8,677 bases of DNA, taken from contig JAKJFO010000171.1 of the NCBI GenBank assembly GCA_022704885.1, forward strand, positions 1 to 8,677. Reading direction: 5' to 3'. Positions 1 to 7,486 of the stretch are shown here, in pieces (position 1 is the stretch's first letter; each line of letters starts with the position of its first letter). Position numbers and translations under genes: made by a program. Source of the stretch: Candidatus Rifleibacteriota bacterium. Its GTDB lineage: Bacteria > Riflebacteria > Ozemobacteria > Ozemobacterales > Ozemobacteraceae. The notes beneath the pieces were generated by a model. That model saw only the letters and a program-made list of their open reading frames with translations. It was not told where the DNA came from and did not search any database.

Positions 1-3000
1 TACAATTCCGGCTGGCGGTGTAAAAGAATGGTTTCCAACAGCAGTGTATTGAACGATTTTTTTCATTACACCGCCGTTGCCATCCAGCCCGAAGCGCAGT
101 GTCTTCCAGTTGCCGGCCGGATCCATTGTCAGAGCTTGCGAAAAATCTTCGTCATAGAGACCTTTGATCGAAATCTCGCGCTTTTCATAGTCAATTTTCA
201 GGTTACTAGTAGCTGAAGCGACAATAAAATCGTCGGTCAGCCACTGCCGGTTTTCCAATTGATTGAATTTTCCATCATGTCCTGAGAGCAGTAACTGTTG
301 AGGGTCAAGATTACTCAATCCTATGGCAGCCGCTGACATTTTAATGGTTTCAACAGCCTTGCGAGCATAATTGTCACAGGCATCCCACCATTCGAGAGTC
401 CAGGGAAACCTTTCGCCGGCTTTTTGCGGAGTTTCTGCCTCAAGCGTTATTCTGGCTACCGGCCCAGGGTGCGACAGAAAGCCGACCGACCCGGTAAAAG
501 CTGGCGCCAGCCTGGGTGTTGCCACAACCGACAAAAATCCTGTGCGCGTTACTATAGCCCAGAAAGTCACCTCTGATTCGCTGGTCAAAGTGATCGAACT
601 GCCATAAGTTACTCCGTCACGTGACACCGCGATACTGCCGTCAGAGACACTGATATCGACAACGGAGCTGATAGAAAAGGCTGTTTCGCGAAGAGACAAA
701 GCCTGGTAGGTCAACCTGAAAGGCTCTGAAGCAACTACCTGACGATCCGGCAACGACAACCAGCTGCGCAGAAAAGGGAATTCAGGAGCTGCCGAGCGTG
801 GGTTATCTACCCGCAGAGTATGATTCACGGCACCGCCTGGAATCGAGCCAAGAGGAGATGGAGTGAAGGTTACTGTCACATCGCCAGGTGCATAGGTCGG
901 AGGCTCGTTTGGATTGCCAAAATCCCAGCGCAGATAGTAGACATGCATACCCTCATCGGCCTGAGAAAAAGTATGATTGGCTCCCTGAAAGCTTTTGTAA
1001 GTCCCAACCGAGCTGACATTGACTGCATCTGTAAAAGCAGGGGTCGGATTATCGTAGACATCAACTACTCTGACAATGAAAGGAGTTGTCAATTCGCTGG
1101 AAGCGAATACCGGAAAATCGCCGGTGATACGATCGGCCGAGCCGGCATTGACTTTGATTGGCAAACTGTCGGCCGCGGTCAGACCGGCTACCGTGGCTCG
1201 CAATTTCTGAGTCCCGGCGGTGGTAAAAGTCCATGACCCGCTGCGTATCGACTGATTGGCGAAAACTACCACCTGAGGCGATGGAGTCGAAGTTGCTTTG
1301 TTGTCTGTCGATGACAACGAAACATTACCGGTAAAACTGGCAGGATTTCCATAAGCATCAACAACCTGGAGCGTGTAATTAACAGCAGTTCCTGCGACTG
1401 TCGAATATGTCGACAGCTCGAGCTGCAACCTTCTCGGCGCCGAAGCCTGAACGGTTACATTCATGTTTCCACTGATTCCGGGAGAATTTATATCAAATAC
1501 TGAAAGCTGATATGACCCGGCTGTATAATAGGTTGCTGAAAAAGTTCCCTGGCCGTTAACCAGTGTAGAATCCTGCGGAATGACTGCCCTGGAATCAAGA
1601 GTCGTAAACCTTATGCCGCCATTGTACTGTTCGTTGAGATCACCTGCCGAATTAGATGCGGTAACATCGAAAGAAAAGGCCTGGCCGGCAGGCAGGCTGA
1701 TTGTAGAAGGCGACAGAGCAAAGTTGATCGTTTCGCCACTGACTACAGTTATGACATCTGTGGTATCACCGTTGCCAGAAACGGTTTCGCTCGCAGTTAT
1801 AGTGAAATCTCCAAGATTCGCCGGGGTTACTTCCAGCAGAAATCTCTTGAAACCATTTTCAAAATCCTGAAACGTATAATTGGCAGGACCAGACACCGTA
1901 GGATCTGAATAAGTAAAATTCACGCTGCCCGTGAATCCTTCCAGAGCATTGTCGAACCTGTCTTTAAGATAAAGATTGAACGAAAGCGAGGTTCCCAGGT
2001 CTACAGACAGAACATCCGGCCTCAATTCCACAACTGGATCAGCTGCATCTGCCAGGATAGTTACGAACTCCGAAACTCCGACTTTGCCTGAGTCTTCGAC
2101 CTGAATACTGATGTTTTCGGCCTTGGTAAACCTGGCTCCGTTTATACCAGAAAAAGTTTTGACACCCGCATCAGTATCGAGAAAGGTATAAATGCCCGGA
2201 ATACTGACATCACCGCCAGTTGCGGTATGAGAAATCACGACTGTTCCGGTGTAGTTGGTCAGCAGATTGCCCTGATTATCGCGCGCCCTGACCTCGAATG
2301 TGAAAGTAGCGCCGGCATAGGCAACCGGCGGTGTATCGATCTCGAATTCAGCCAGGCCAGCCGGCTTAACGTTGAGAAACAGCAGGCCGATCTTTGAGTT
2401 ATCTTTGACGTCTTCGACACGCAGAACTACATTGCTGTCGGCTGTCGATAAAGAAATCGGAATAGCCAGAAAGCCATCGAGGAATTTGTATCCGGTCGTC
2501 ATTGCCGGCGAGGATTCACCTACGTTGGGAATAATTCTGCACGCGCCATCATATGAGGTCAAAACCTGCTCTGAGTTATCGCGGGCTTCGATAGTCAAAG
2601 TAAAGGGAACCCCGGCCAGCTGATCATACCCGGCATCGATAAGAAATCTGTTCAGCGTTGGCGGAGCCTCCGGGTGAACCGTCAATCCGACATTTCCCGA
2701 CAATGCCGTAGCAGTCAGGCCAGAGACTGTAAGATTGCCGGCCGTATCAAGGGTCGTCGGGTGCAAACACAGTCCTGCCACAATATCGAGACTCGGCGTT
2801 GCTACTGTGCCAAGTGATGAAGTTAAGGTGGCAGCAGTATTTATCGTGACATCAGGATTACCATAATCATCCACTGCAGCAATCTCGAGATTGAATTCCA
2901 CGTTCTGATACTGGTCTGGTTCAGCGCTTAGACGCAGCATGGTAGCAGCGCCGGCATTCACCAGCACATCGGTGTGAGTAGAGATTCCGCTCGATGCCTC

Positions 3001-5061
3001 GGTAACCGTGATAGTCTGAATGGGGGCGGTAAAGAAAGAACAGTCGTTCAGATTGCCGACGCCGGCAACAAGATTGACAGAAACCGGAAATGAAGCAGGT
3101 GCCAGATCGGTTGTCTGAATGATGATCTGCTCGTTGTTGCTGGTATCGGTATTGCCATAGCGGTCGTGAGCAATGATCTGCCCGGAGAAAAGATCGCCGG
3201 CGGCAATTGAAGCCGGAAAGCCTGTCAGAGCGAGAGAAACCGTTGGAGCCGAATTAGTCTGAACCGGCAGCGAATCTGAAGAAATCGCTCCCGAAGTAGC
3301 GGTGATCGTAAATGCTTCGGCAACTGGATTACGCGCCTGAAAAACTGTGGTTCCATTGTCAAAACCGGTAAAATTATGGCTGGCGCGTGGGAATTCAACG
3401 TTAAGAGAACTGGCTGAAAGGTTGACATTGCCGACGAAAGCCGTGACAGTGGCATTATTTTGATCTACAGCAGTTACCCTGAAATCAAAATATTCTCCGG
3501 CACCGGCGCTGGCAGGAGCATCTACCCTGAAATCTGCGACCGGAAGGCTGTAAAAAATTTCGATTTCGTTCAAAATCGGCGTAAAAGCCGGATCGGATGT
3601 CGAAAGAATGGCCCGCACCTGTAAATACCTGGCAGGAGTAGCAATGCCGCTGCCATTGATAGTAATAGGATCGCTCCAGGCGCTGTATGGCCCGCCAGAG
3701 ACATCTGCCGTTCTGGTCTGAAATGAAACCGAGGTGCCTGGCGCCGTAGTGTTTGCTGACCAGGTCAGAGAATCAAATACGGGGTTGGCAACACCGGTAT
3801 CGAATTCAACCGATTCATAAATACCTGTCTGTTCGTAGCCTGCAAAAGCCTCATCACTTAAGGTCACTTCCAGCGGGTACTTTGGCTTGATCTCAATCCA
3901 GTCAACCTGGCTGCGACGTTCACGAATAGTCGGCTGACCTGCCACAGAACGAGTTTGCATGCCCAGACCGACAATTGCCGATCTCGTTGGAGTGTTAATC
4001 GTAAAATCTACTGTCGATTCCATCCAGTCAGAAAAGCCGGCAGCAACGTCATAGCGGCGATCGCGACCGACGGCGGCGGCCTTGATAAACATCAGCGTTG
4101 CCCACCCGGTGTTGAAAGAAGCAGAATTAAAACGCCGTTGTGCATACAAAATGAATGTTCCAGTCGAAGGTACGGTTATTGTCTGCTGGTATGCCCGCCA
4201 TGAACCGACAGCATAGGCACCGACTGCGACGTTTTCTGGAAAACCCATTGATAGACATGCGTTGCTGTTAAAACCAGAGTAACCGGATGGAATAATCGAT
4301 ATTCCGGTTTCAATGGCCAAGGTAGGATAAGTCCCGTGAGGATCGGCAACAAGATTACCAAATCCATCGGCCGACTGAATGCCAGTGCCAGTACCATTAG
4401 GAGAAAGTCCCCAACTGTTGAGCCCATCTTCGAAATCATGGTTGAGGATGTAAAAACGACTGAGAGTAGTATCTTCAACACTGACAGCGTCGTCGTTTGC
4501 ATAATATAGATAATAGGTATTGTTCGCTACCGGAACCGCCGGATCAGCATCAGCTTCAAACAGCAACCTGACCGGGGTGCCGGGGTTATCTGTGGGTCTT
4601 TCATAATCGAGCAGACGAAAAGGAACCTGCGCGCCGGCCCAGTCGGTCAATCGCAGATCCGACCAGTCCTCTTTTGCATTACCGATAACATCGATCTCAA
4701 ATTGGCATTTTTCAGCATAGCGCCGGACTTTGCCAAGATCTGTCGTTCCATCGTGATGAATGTCGTTCGGAATGTTCAGAACGATCGATCTTTTTCGGGC
4801 CCAGACTCCGCGGCCGCCGAACTTGAGGCCGGGATTACCGTCGTCTTCGCCGGGGTTTGTGTTGCGCAGTCTGAGAAAATCAGCGTCAGCGCCTGAGGTG
4901 TCGGAAGCGACAACCGCGCTGAAAGAAGCTGTGGGTGCGGCAAAGTCTGCCAGAGTGCTTATTTTGAACGACGCAGCTGACGCCTGATTAACAGAGAGAA
5001 TTGTCAGCATTCCAGCAATAAAGACAAGAAGACAAAAATTACGCAAAGATTTATGAAGCAT
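1..5061 (-). CDS. Giant secreted Ig-repeat surface protein (5' part, runs off the left edge)
   Basis: Translation of the minus strand from ATG at 5061 stays open for 1687 codons to base 1, so the C-terminus is outside the window. Domains in order: signal peptide (1-29, cleavage after A-S-A); DUF2341-like module (about 115-200); beta-sandwich starting N-H-D-F-E-D-G and resembling carbohydrate-binding modules (about 207-390); a second beta-sandwich with a 'SVSFQTRTA...YSAWSDPI...RYLQVRA' pattern (about 391-505); then Ig-like repeats from about 505 to 1420, and more divergent repeats to the edge (motif D-A-C-D-N at 1560). Cysteines are few, as is usual for exported repeat proteins. A GGAG ribosome-binding site lies 7 nt before the start. 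By architecture it should be exported and act at the cell surface, in adhesion, matrix or polysaccharide contact. The ligand is unknown. No catalytic motif was recognised. Anchoring signals (autotransporter, sorting or type IX) would be in the missing C-terminus. The gene is divergent from the TPR-protein gene at 5372. Confidence 0.9.
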   Translation of the reverse strand, partial: MLHKSLRNFCLLVFIAGMLTILSVNQASAASFKISTLADFAAPTASFSAVVASDTSGADADFLRLRNTNPGEDDGNPGLKFGGRGVWARKRSIVLNIPNDIHHDGTTDLGKVRRYAEKCQFEIDVIGNAKEDWSDLRLTDWAGAQVPFRLLDYERPTDNPGTPVRLLFEADADPAVPVANNTYYLYYANDDAVSVEDTTLSRFYILNHDFEDGLNSWGLSPNGTGTGIQSADGFGNLVADPHGTYPTLAIETGISIIPSGYSGFNSNACLSMGFPENVAVGAYAVGSWRAYQQTITVPSTGTFILYAQRRFNSASFNTGWATLMFIKAAAVGRDRRYDVAAGFSDWMESTVDFTINTPTRSAIVGLGMQTRSVAGQPTIRERRSQVDWIEIKPKYPLEVTLSDEAFAGYEQTGIYESVEFDTGVANPVFDSLTWSANTTAPGTSVSFQTRTADVSGGPYSAWSDPITINGSGIATPARYLQVRAILSTSDPAFTPILNEIEIFYSLPVADFRVDAPASAGAGEYFDFRVTAVDQNNATVTAFVGNVNLSASSLNVEFPRASHNFTGFDNGTTVFQARNPVAEAFTITATSGAISSDSLPVQTNSAPTVSLALTGFPASIAAGDLFSGQIIAHDRYGNTDTSNNEQIIIQTTDLAPASFPVSVNLVAGVGNLNDCSFFTAPIQTITVTEASSGISTHTDVLVNAGAATMLRLSAEPDQYQNVEFNLEIAAVDDYGNPDVTINTAATLTSSLGTVATPSLDIVAGLCLHPTTLDTAGNLTVSGLTATALSGNVGLTVHPEAPPTLNRFLIDAGYDQLAGVPFTLTIEARDNSEQVLTSYDGACRIIPNVGESSPAMTTGYKFLDGFLAIPISLSTADSNVVLRVEDVKDNSKIGLLFLNVKPAGLAEFEIDTPPVAYAGATFTFEVRARDNQGNLLTNYTGTVVISHTATGGDVSIPGIYTFLDTDAGVKTFSGINGARFTKAENISIQVEDSGKVGVSEFVTILADAADPVVELRPDVLSVDLGTSLSFNLYLKDRFDNALEGFTGSVNFTYSDPTVSGPANYTFQDFENGFKRFLLEVTPANLGDFTITASETVSGNGDTTDVITVVSGETINFALSPSTISLPAGQAFSFDVTASNSAGDLNEQYNGGIRFTTLDSRAVIPQDSTLVNGQGTFSATYYTAGSYQLSVFDINSPGISGNMNVTVQASAPRRLQLELSTYSTVAGTAVNYTLQVVDAYGNPASFTGNVSLSSTDNKATSTPSPQVVVFANQSIRSGSWTFTTAGTQKLRATVAGLTAADSLPIKVNAGSADRITGDFPVFASSELTTPFIVRVVDVYDNPTPAFTDAVNVSSVGTYKSFQGANHTFSQADEGMHVYYLRWDFGNPNEPPTYAPGDVTVTFTPSPLGSIPGGAVNHTLRVDNPRSAAPEFPFLRSWLSLPDRQVVASEPFRLTYQALSLRETAFSISSVVDISVSDGSIAVSRDGVTYGSSITLTSESEVTFWAIVTRTGFLSVVATPRLAPAFTGSVGFLSHPGPVARITLEAETPQKAGERFPWTLEWWDACDNYARKAVETIKMSAAAIGLSNLDPQQLLLSGHDGKFNQLENRQWLTDDFIVASATSNLKIDYEKREISIKGLYDEDFSQALTMDPAGNWKTLRFGLDGNGGVMKKIVQYTAVGNHSFTPPAGIV
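802..3549 (-). repeat. Tandem Ig-like repeats (about 100 residues each) in the giant protein
   Basis: Nine copies of the strand motif D-x-[YFN]-[GDN]-N (or a degenerate form) start at residues 533, 633, 731, 828, 928, 1034, 1137, 1235 and 1334. Spacings are 100, 98, 97, 100, 106, 103, 98 and 99. Clear versions are D-R-Y-G-N, D-D-Y-G-N, D-N-Q-G-N, D-A-Y-G-N-P and D-V-Y-D-N-P. Each lies about 25 residues after a 'xAGxxFxFxVxAxD' strand pair and is followed by a 'F/YxGxVxL/I' strand. This is the signature of bacterial Ig-like (Big_1/invasin-type) domains. The copies are strongly diverged in sequence, so this is an old array rather than a recent duplication. Confidence 0.85.
3547..4443 (-). other. 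Two beta-sandwich modules (carbohydrate-binding-like) of the giant protein
   Basis: Residues about 207-390 begin with an N-x-D-F-E-D-G-L-N-S-W motif, like the start of CBM4/9-type jelly-roll domains. They continue with alternating hydrophobic strands and close with V-D-W-I-E-I-K, a common final strand in such folds. Residues about 391-505 resemble the beta-sandwich units that include 'SFQTRTA...GPYSAWSD...ARYLQVRAIL' and end 'PILNEIEIFY'. Both patterns are common in glycan-binding secreted proteins. Glycan binding here is inference, and domain edges are approximate. Confidence 0.5.
4462..4719 (-). other. DUF2341-like module of the giant surface protein
   Basis: Residues about 115-200 contain W-S-D-L-R-L-T-D, then a hydrophobic strand pair (V-P-F-R-L-L-D-Y), and end in Y-Y-L-Y-Y-A-N-D-D-A. 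In DUF2341 proteins the same order is seen: 'DLRFTD', a strand with 'pyei', then 'iylYYGN'. The assignment is from memory of the family pattern and not from a profile search. This module is typically found near the N-terminus of large secreted bacterial and archaeal proteins; its function is unknown. Confidence 0.65.
4975..5061 (-). other. Signal peptide coding segment
   Basis: Residues 1-29 have the classic tripartite form: a basic start (H3, K4, R7), a hydrophobic core (about 9-23, C-L-L-V-F-I-A-G-M-L-T-I-L) and a small-residue cleavage box A27-S28-A29 before A30. This supports Sec-type export by signal peptidase I. The cysteine at position 10 lies inside the hydrophobic core rather than in a lipobox followed by +2 residues, so a lipoprotein is unlikely. 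Confidence 0.85.
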
Positions 5062-5116
5062 GCTTAAGCTCCATAAACCGGCAAAACTTGCCCGCCATTT
5101 CCTGCAGATTCTTCAT
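5051..5116 (-). CDS. Possible 21-residue leader peptide overlapping the giant gene's start
   Basis: ATG at 5116 is preceded by AGGA with 6-nt spacing and encodes M-K-N-L-Q-E-M-A-G-K-F-C-R-F-M-E-L-K-H-A-S, stopping at 5051, 11 nt inside the giant gene in another frame. A second short frame (ATG at 5123, 19 residues) stops at 5064, two bases before the giant gene's ATG, but has a weaker ribosome-binding site. Either could couple translation to the downstream start. ORFs this short occur by chance, so confidence is low. Confidence 0.2.
   Translation of the reverse strand: MKNLQEMAGKFCRFMELKHAS
5069..5072 (-). promoter_or_regulatory. Ribosome-binding site of the giant surface-protein gene
   Basis: GGAG on the minus strand is followed by 7 nt and ATG at 5061. 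It fixes the start, which is also the codon giving a clean signal peptide. A 5-bp hairpin (GGCAA / TTGCC with a 3-nt loop, at 5080-5092) lies just upstream of it. Confidence 0.75.
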
Positions 5117-5308
5117 AAGACATCCTAACCCAATGAAGGGAACAACCAGGGCTCCGGCCTTAACCAGACTTCAATAACAGGTCACCTCAATATTCAAGAA
5201 ACCACCAGACACTAAAAAATGAGCTCCCGAAAAGCGCAGCAGAAACCGCGCAAACACAAAACACGCAGCAAAAAAGGTTTAAACTCTTACCTAACCACAA
5301 CCAAACGC

Positions 5309-5337
5309 TTTATCTTATAACCTATATCCATTATAAT
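5309..5337 (+). promoter_or_regulatory. Candidate sigma-70-type promoter for the TPR-protein gene
   Basis: A consensus TATAAT lies at 5332-5337, 34 nt before the start codon at 5372. The base run 17 nt upstream (TTTATC, 5309-5314) is a poor -35. The -10 overlaps the opposing -10 of the divergent gene, so the two promoters could compete for polymerase. Confidence 0.35.
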
Positions 5338-5358
5338 ATACTAATGTTATAAGAACAA
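5330..5358 (-). promoter_or_regulatory. Candidate sigma-70-type promoter for the giant gene
   Basis: On the minus strand TTGTTC (5358-5353) is separated by 17 nt from TATAAT (5335-5330). The -10 is consensus and the -35 matches only the first three bases of TTGACA. It would start transcription near 5323, leaving a leader of about 260 nt. AT-rich DNA gives such matches by chance, so this is tentative. Confidence 0.4.
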
Positions 5359-5371
5359 TACGGTTGGTACA

Positions 5372-6265
5372 ATGGACAAAACAGACTTGAAAAAATTAGA
5401 GGATATCACCAGGGAAATCATCGAAACCCTGGATGAGGAAATGCCCGAGGATAAATCGGGGTTGTTGTGCGCAAAGAACCGCAATTCGCCTTTCCGGCAG
5501 CTCGTCGGGTTGCTGGAAATGGAGATGGATTCGATCAGAATCATGTATTCAGATCTGCCATTGCCAGCCATCGCTGCAGAAGAAAAAGAATCCAGAAAAA
5601 CACCTGAAGAGACGGAAACGCCGATACAGAAAGAGCCGACGCGCAATACTGAACCACCCCGGCCGAAATTTTCTCCCAGACCCGCCAGCGACAAGCCGCG
5701 CGAACCGGTTACAACTTCAGAACCACTGGAAAAACAAAAGTCCGCGTCAGCGAGGCAACAGGCGACTGAACAACCGGGCACTGCAAATGACGAAACCAGG
5801 CCTCAACCTGCGGCCGCCTCAAATAAGACTACCGATCAAAACTTTGCGGCAACGGCCAAAATCAAGCCGCTGTCATCACCGCCTGCAAGCCCGAACCCTC
5901 GAAATAATAAGTTTCTTCTCGCGGCTGGTGTCGTTATTCTGTTATTGCTGGCCGGCCTGATCATGCTTCGAAAAGAGCCAACGCAGCAGCAACCGGCAAA
6001 AGTAGTCGTCAACTGGTCTGACGTCGAAAAAGGCAAAACCCACGCCAGCGAACTCAAAGACAAGGTCACTCCACAGAGTAAAAAGCAGGCAAAGTCTTTC
6101 TATACCCTAGGCAACAAGGAACTTGGCAATAAGAACCTGCGCGCCGCACGCGAATACTTCCGCACCGCTGTTTCCCTTGACCCATCAAGCGAAGAATATA
6201 TGGATGCCTACCGCCAGGTCGATTACATGCTGAGAAAGAAAAGCGCCACACCCATAAAGCCTTAG
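5372..6265 (+). CDS. Single-pass membrane protein with C-terminal TPR-like domain, function unknown
   Basis: The product has 297 residues. Residues 1-65 are an acidic, helical N-terminal domain (with a conserved-looking F-R-Q-L-V-G-L-L-E-M-E-M stretch). Residues about 66-178 are a low-complexity Pro/Glu/Lys/Thr linker. One membrane helix spans 181-199 (F-L-L-A-A-G-V-V-I-L-L-L-L-A-G-L-I-M-L), followed by R200-K201. Residues 240-288 form a TPR-like pair of helices (L-G-N-K-E-L-G-N-K-N-L-R-A-A-R-E-Y-F-R-T-A-V-S-L-D-P). There is no cleavable signal peptide. The N-terminus is probably cytoplasmic and the TPR part periplasmic or external, although the charge pattern near the helix (R177 before it, R200-K201 after it) leaves orientation open. 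A start-proximal ribosome-binding site is weak. The TerB-like gene follows after 93 nt, so the two may be co-transcribed. TPRs usually bind proteins; the partner is unknown. I do not recognise a named family. Confidence 0.85.
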   Translation: MDKTDLKKLEDITREIIETLDEEMPEDKSGLLCAKNRNSPFRQLVGLLEMEMDSIRIMYSDLPLPAIAAEEKESRKTPEETETPIQKEPTRNTEPPRPKFSPRPASDKPREPVTTSEPLEKQKSASARQQATEQPGTANDETRPQPAAASNKTTDQNFAATAKIKPLSSPPASPNPRNNKFLLAAGVVILLLLAGLIMLRKEPTQQQPAKVVVNWSDVEKGKTHASELKDKVTPQSKKQAKSFYTLGNKELGNKNLRAAREYFRTAVSLDPSSEEYMDAYRQVDYMLRKKSATPIKP

Positions 6266-6345
6266 GCATTTTGCAATGTTGCCCGACGGCCATTGATTTA
6301 TTTGGCGATTACGGGTAGGCTGACAATTATAAGTAAAACAGAATC

Positions 6346-6351
6346 GGAGGG
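6346..6351 (+). promoter_or_regulatory. Ribosome-binding site that sets the start of the TerB-like gene
   Basis: GGAGGG is followed by 7 nt (6352-6358) and ATG at 6359. This favours 6359 over the upstream in-frame TTG at 6293, which has no comparable site and would add 22 residues that look like translated leader sequence. Confidence 0.85.
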
Positions 6352-6358
6352 TGACAGC

Positions 6359-7453
6359 ATGAGCGAAGTTCAGCAGACAACGGAGCAGCAGACAACCCCT
6401 GAGATTACTGGCGAAAAGCGCCGTCAGTATTTTACAGCCGGCATGATCAGATGGATACTAAATGAAGCCGGAAATTCCGGCTGGGTAGACAAGCTGCCAC
6501 AACGTTGCCAGGCGCTTGCCCTCGAGGCAAAAAACCTCGGCAGCATGCCTTCAGAAAGTCAGAAAAAAAGCAAGGCAGCGTTAAAAGCTGCACCGGCAGC
6601 CGTTCTATATTGGCTTGGCATTTACACCGGATTCTTCTGGATTGTTCCTGGGGCGGCCATTGGTATGATCGGCAGCTATTTCATCTCCGAAAGTATCTAC
6701 GACATCTTTAAAGCCGGCAAAGACGCCCGCTTTTACCGCACTTTTCTGCATTACCTGCTGCGCATGGAAAACGCCGACGGCGTTATTTCGCCCGAAGAAC
6801 TCGCCAGCCTCCGCTCCATAATCGAATTCATACCCGCACCCGCCGAAGAGAAGCAGCAGTGGCTCGCTGCAATTGAGTCACCCGAAGGTTTTCAGAAACT
6901 TGAGCCCAGCAAACGCCTTAATGACAAAGAAAAAGAGCAGATTCTCTCTGGATGCTGGGGGCTCGCGCTCTGCGACGGTTCTGATGATGCCGAGCGCGAA
7001 ATGTTCGCAAAATTTGGCGAAGAGCTTGCAATAACAAGCGAAAAGCTGACCAACATTCAACAGAAAATGGAAGCAAAGCTTGCCCAGCACGCCTTCCTGG
7101 TCGAGGAAACCGCCCGCGTTACCGCCATGTTGCACCCGGCACTCAGCAACAACAGCTCGGCGGCCGCAGAGGTGCTGCAACTCGTATCGCTCAAACCGGT
7201 TGCAAAAGAAGAATGGCAAAAGCGCATCGACCACATTCTGGCCAACTACGCCACCGAAAGCATTCGCCCGCTCGACCCCGAACTTGCACGATCTATCCTT
7301 CTTTCGGCGCTGATTCTGGCAACATACCTGGCAACTCCTGAGCAGCAAATCTGCATCAGCGAAGCATTCCAGAACATCTGCCAGGAAGCAGGCCTCAAAG
7401 ACGACCTCGCTTCCCCCGCCGAAGACCTCACCCAGACACTCTCTACCATCTAG
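6359..7453 (+). CDS. Membrane-anchored TerB-like domain protein, function unknown
   Basis: The product has 364 residues from the ATG with the strong ribosome-binding site. The polar N-terminus (1-20, rich in Gln/Thr/Glu) precedes a helical region. A long hydrophobic stretch follows at about 78-109 (A-V-L-Y-W-L-G-I-Y-T-G-F-F-W-I-V-P-G-A-A-I-G-M-I-G-S-Y-F-I), enough for one long or two short membrane helices. Residues about 124-240 fit the TerB/DjlA-type all-helical fold: M-E-N-A-D-G-V-I-S-P-E-E (D140-G141, E146-E147) and a second L-C-D-G-S-D-D-A-E-R-E (D206-G207, E212). TerB domains carry two such acid-rich, metal-binding motifs and occur in tellurite-resistance and stress-related proteins. 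A further helical region (241-364) has no recognised family. It lies 93 nt after the TPR membrane protein and upstream of clpB, but clpB appears to have its own sigma-54 promoter. A shared role in membrane or protein-quality stress is inference. Confidence 0.85.
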   Translation: MSEVQQTTEQQTTPEITGEKRRQYFTAGMIRWILNEAGNSGWVDKLPQRCQALALEAKNLGSMPSESQKKSKAALKAAPAAVLYWLGIYTGFFWIVPGAAIGMIGSYFISESIYDIFKAGKDARFYRTFLHYLLRMENADGVISPEELASLRSIIEFIPAPAEEKQQWLAAIESPEGFQKLEPSKRLNDKEKEQILSGCWGLALCDGSDDAEREMFAKFGEELAITSEKLTNIQQKMEAKLAQHAFLVEETARVTAMLHPALSNNSSAAAEVLQLVSLKPVAKEEWQKRIDHILANYATESIRPLDPELARSILLSALILATYLATPEQQICISEAFQNICQEAGLKDDLASPAEDLTQTLSTI

Positions 7454-7461
7454 TCCACTGT

Positions 7462-7475
7462 CACATTTGAATGTG
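7462..7475 (+). terminator. Small hairpin after the TerB-like gene, possible weak terminator
   Basis: CACAT (7462-7466), loop TTGA and ATGTG (7471-7475) form a 5-bp hairpin nine bases after the stop codon. It is followed by TGTTT rather than a full T-tract. It is AT-rich and weak, so the termination role is doubtful; the larger palindrome just downstream could do the job instead. Confidence 0.25.
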
Positions 7476-7486
7476 TGTTTAAAAAC

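Larger units (their letters stand above)
5062..5371. other. Divergent intergenic region between the giant gene and the TPR-protein gene
   Basis: This 310-bp stretch holds no convincing long gene. The half near the plus-strand gene (about 5310-5350) is very AT-rich and contains TATAAT on both strands. The rest would be the untranslated leader of the minus-strand gene. A direct repeat CGCAGCA occurs at 5235-5241 and 5264-5270. No known riboswitch class was recognised in the leader on either strand. Confidence 0.6.

Noticed and set aside
28..4987. Several plus-strand ORFs of 60-140 codons and short out-of-frame minus-strand ORFs (for example 820-1236, 1580-1870, 4176-4502 minus).
   Set aside because: They all lie inside the continuous 1687-codon minus-strand frame, which has a signal peptide, a ribosome-binding site and coherent beta-repeat sequence. 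The others lack ribosome-binding sites and domain patterns.
5101..5220. A possible c-di-GMP (GEMM-like) riboswitch, suggested by GGGCTCCGGCC followed by TTAACC on the plus strand.
   Set aside because: The conserved GACGCAAAG core and the paired GGTAGGTAGC segment are absent, and the orientation would point away from the leader of the surface-protein gene.
5347..5781. A 144-codon minus-strand ORF opposite the TPR-protein gene.
   Set aside because: Its Ser/Gly/Val-rich composition is the antisense of the Glu/Lys/Pro/Thr-rich coding strand. It has no recognisable domain, while the plus-strand frame has a clear membrane helix and TPR-like region.
6293..6358. An upstream TTG start for the TerB-like gene.
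   Set aside because: There is no ribosome-binding site at usable spacing before it, whereas GGAGGG sits exactly right for the ATG at 6359.
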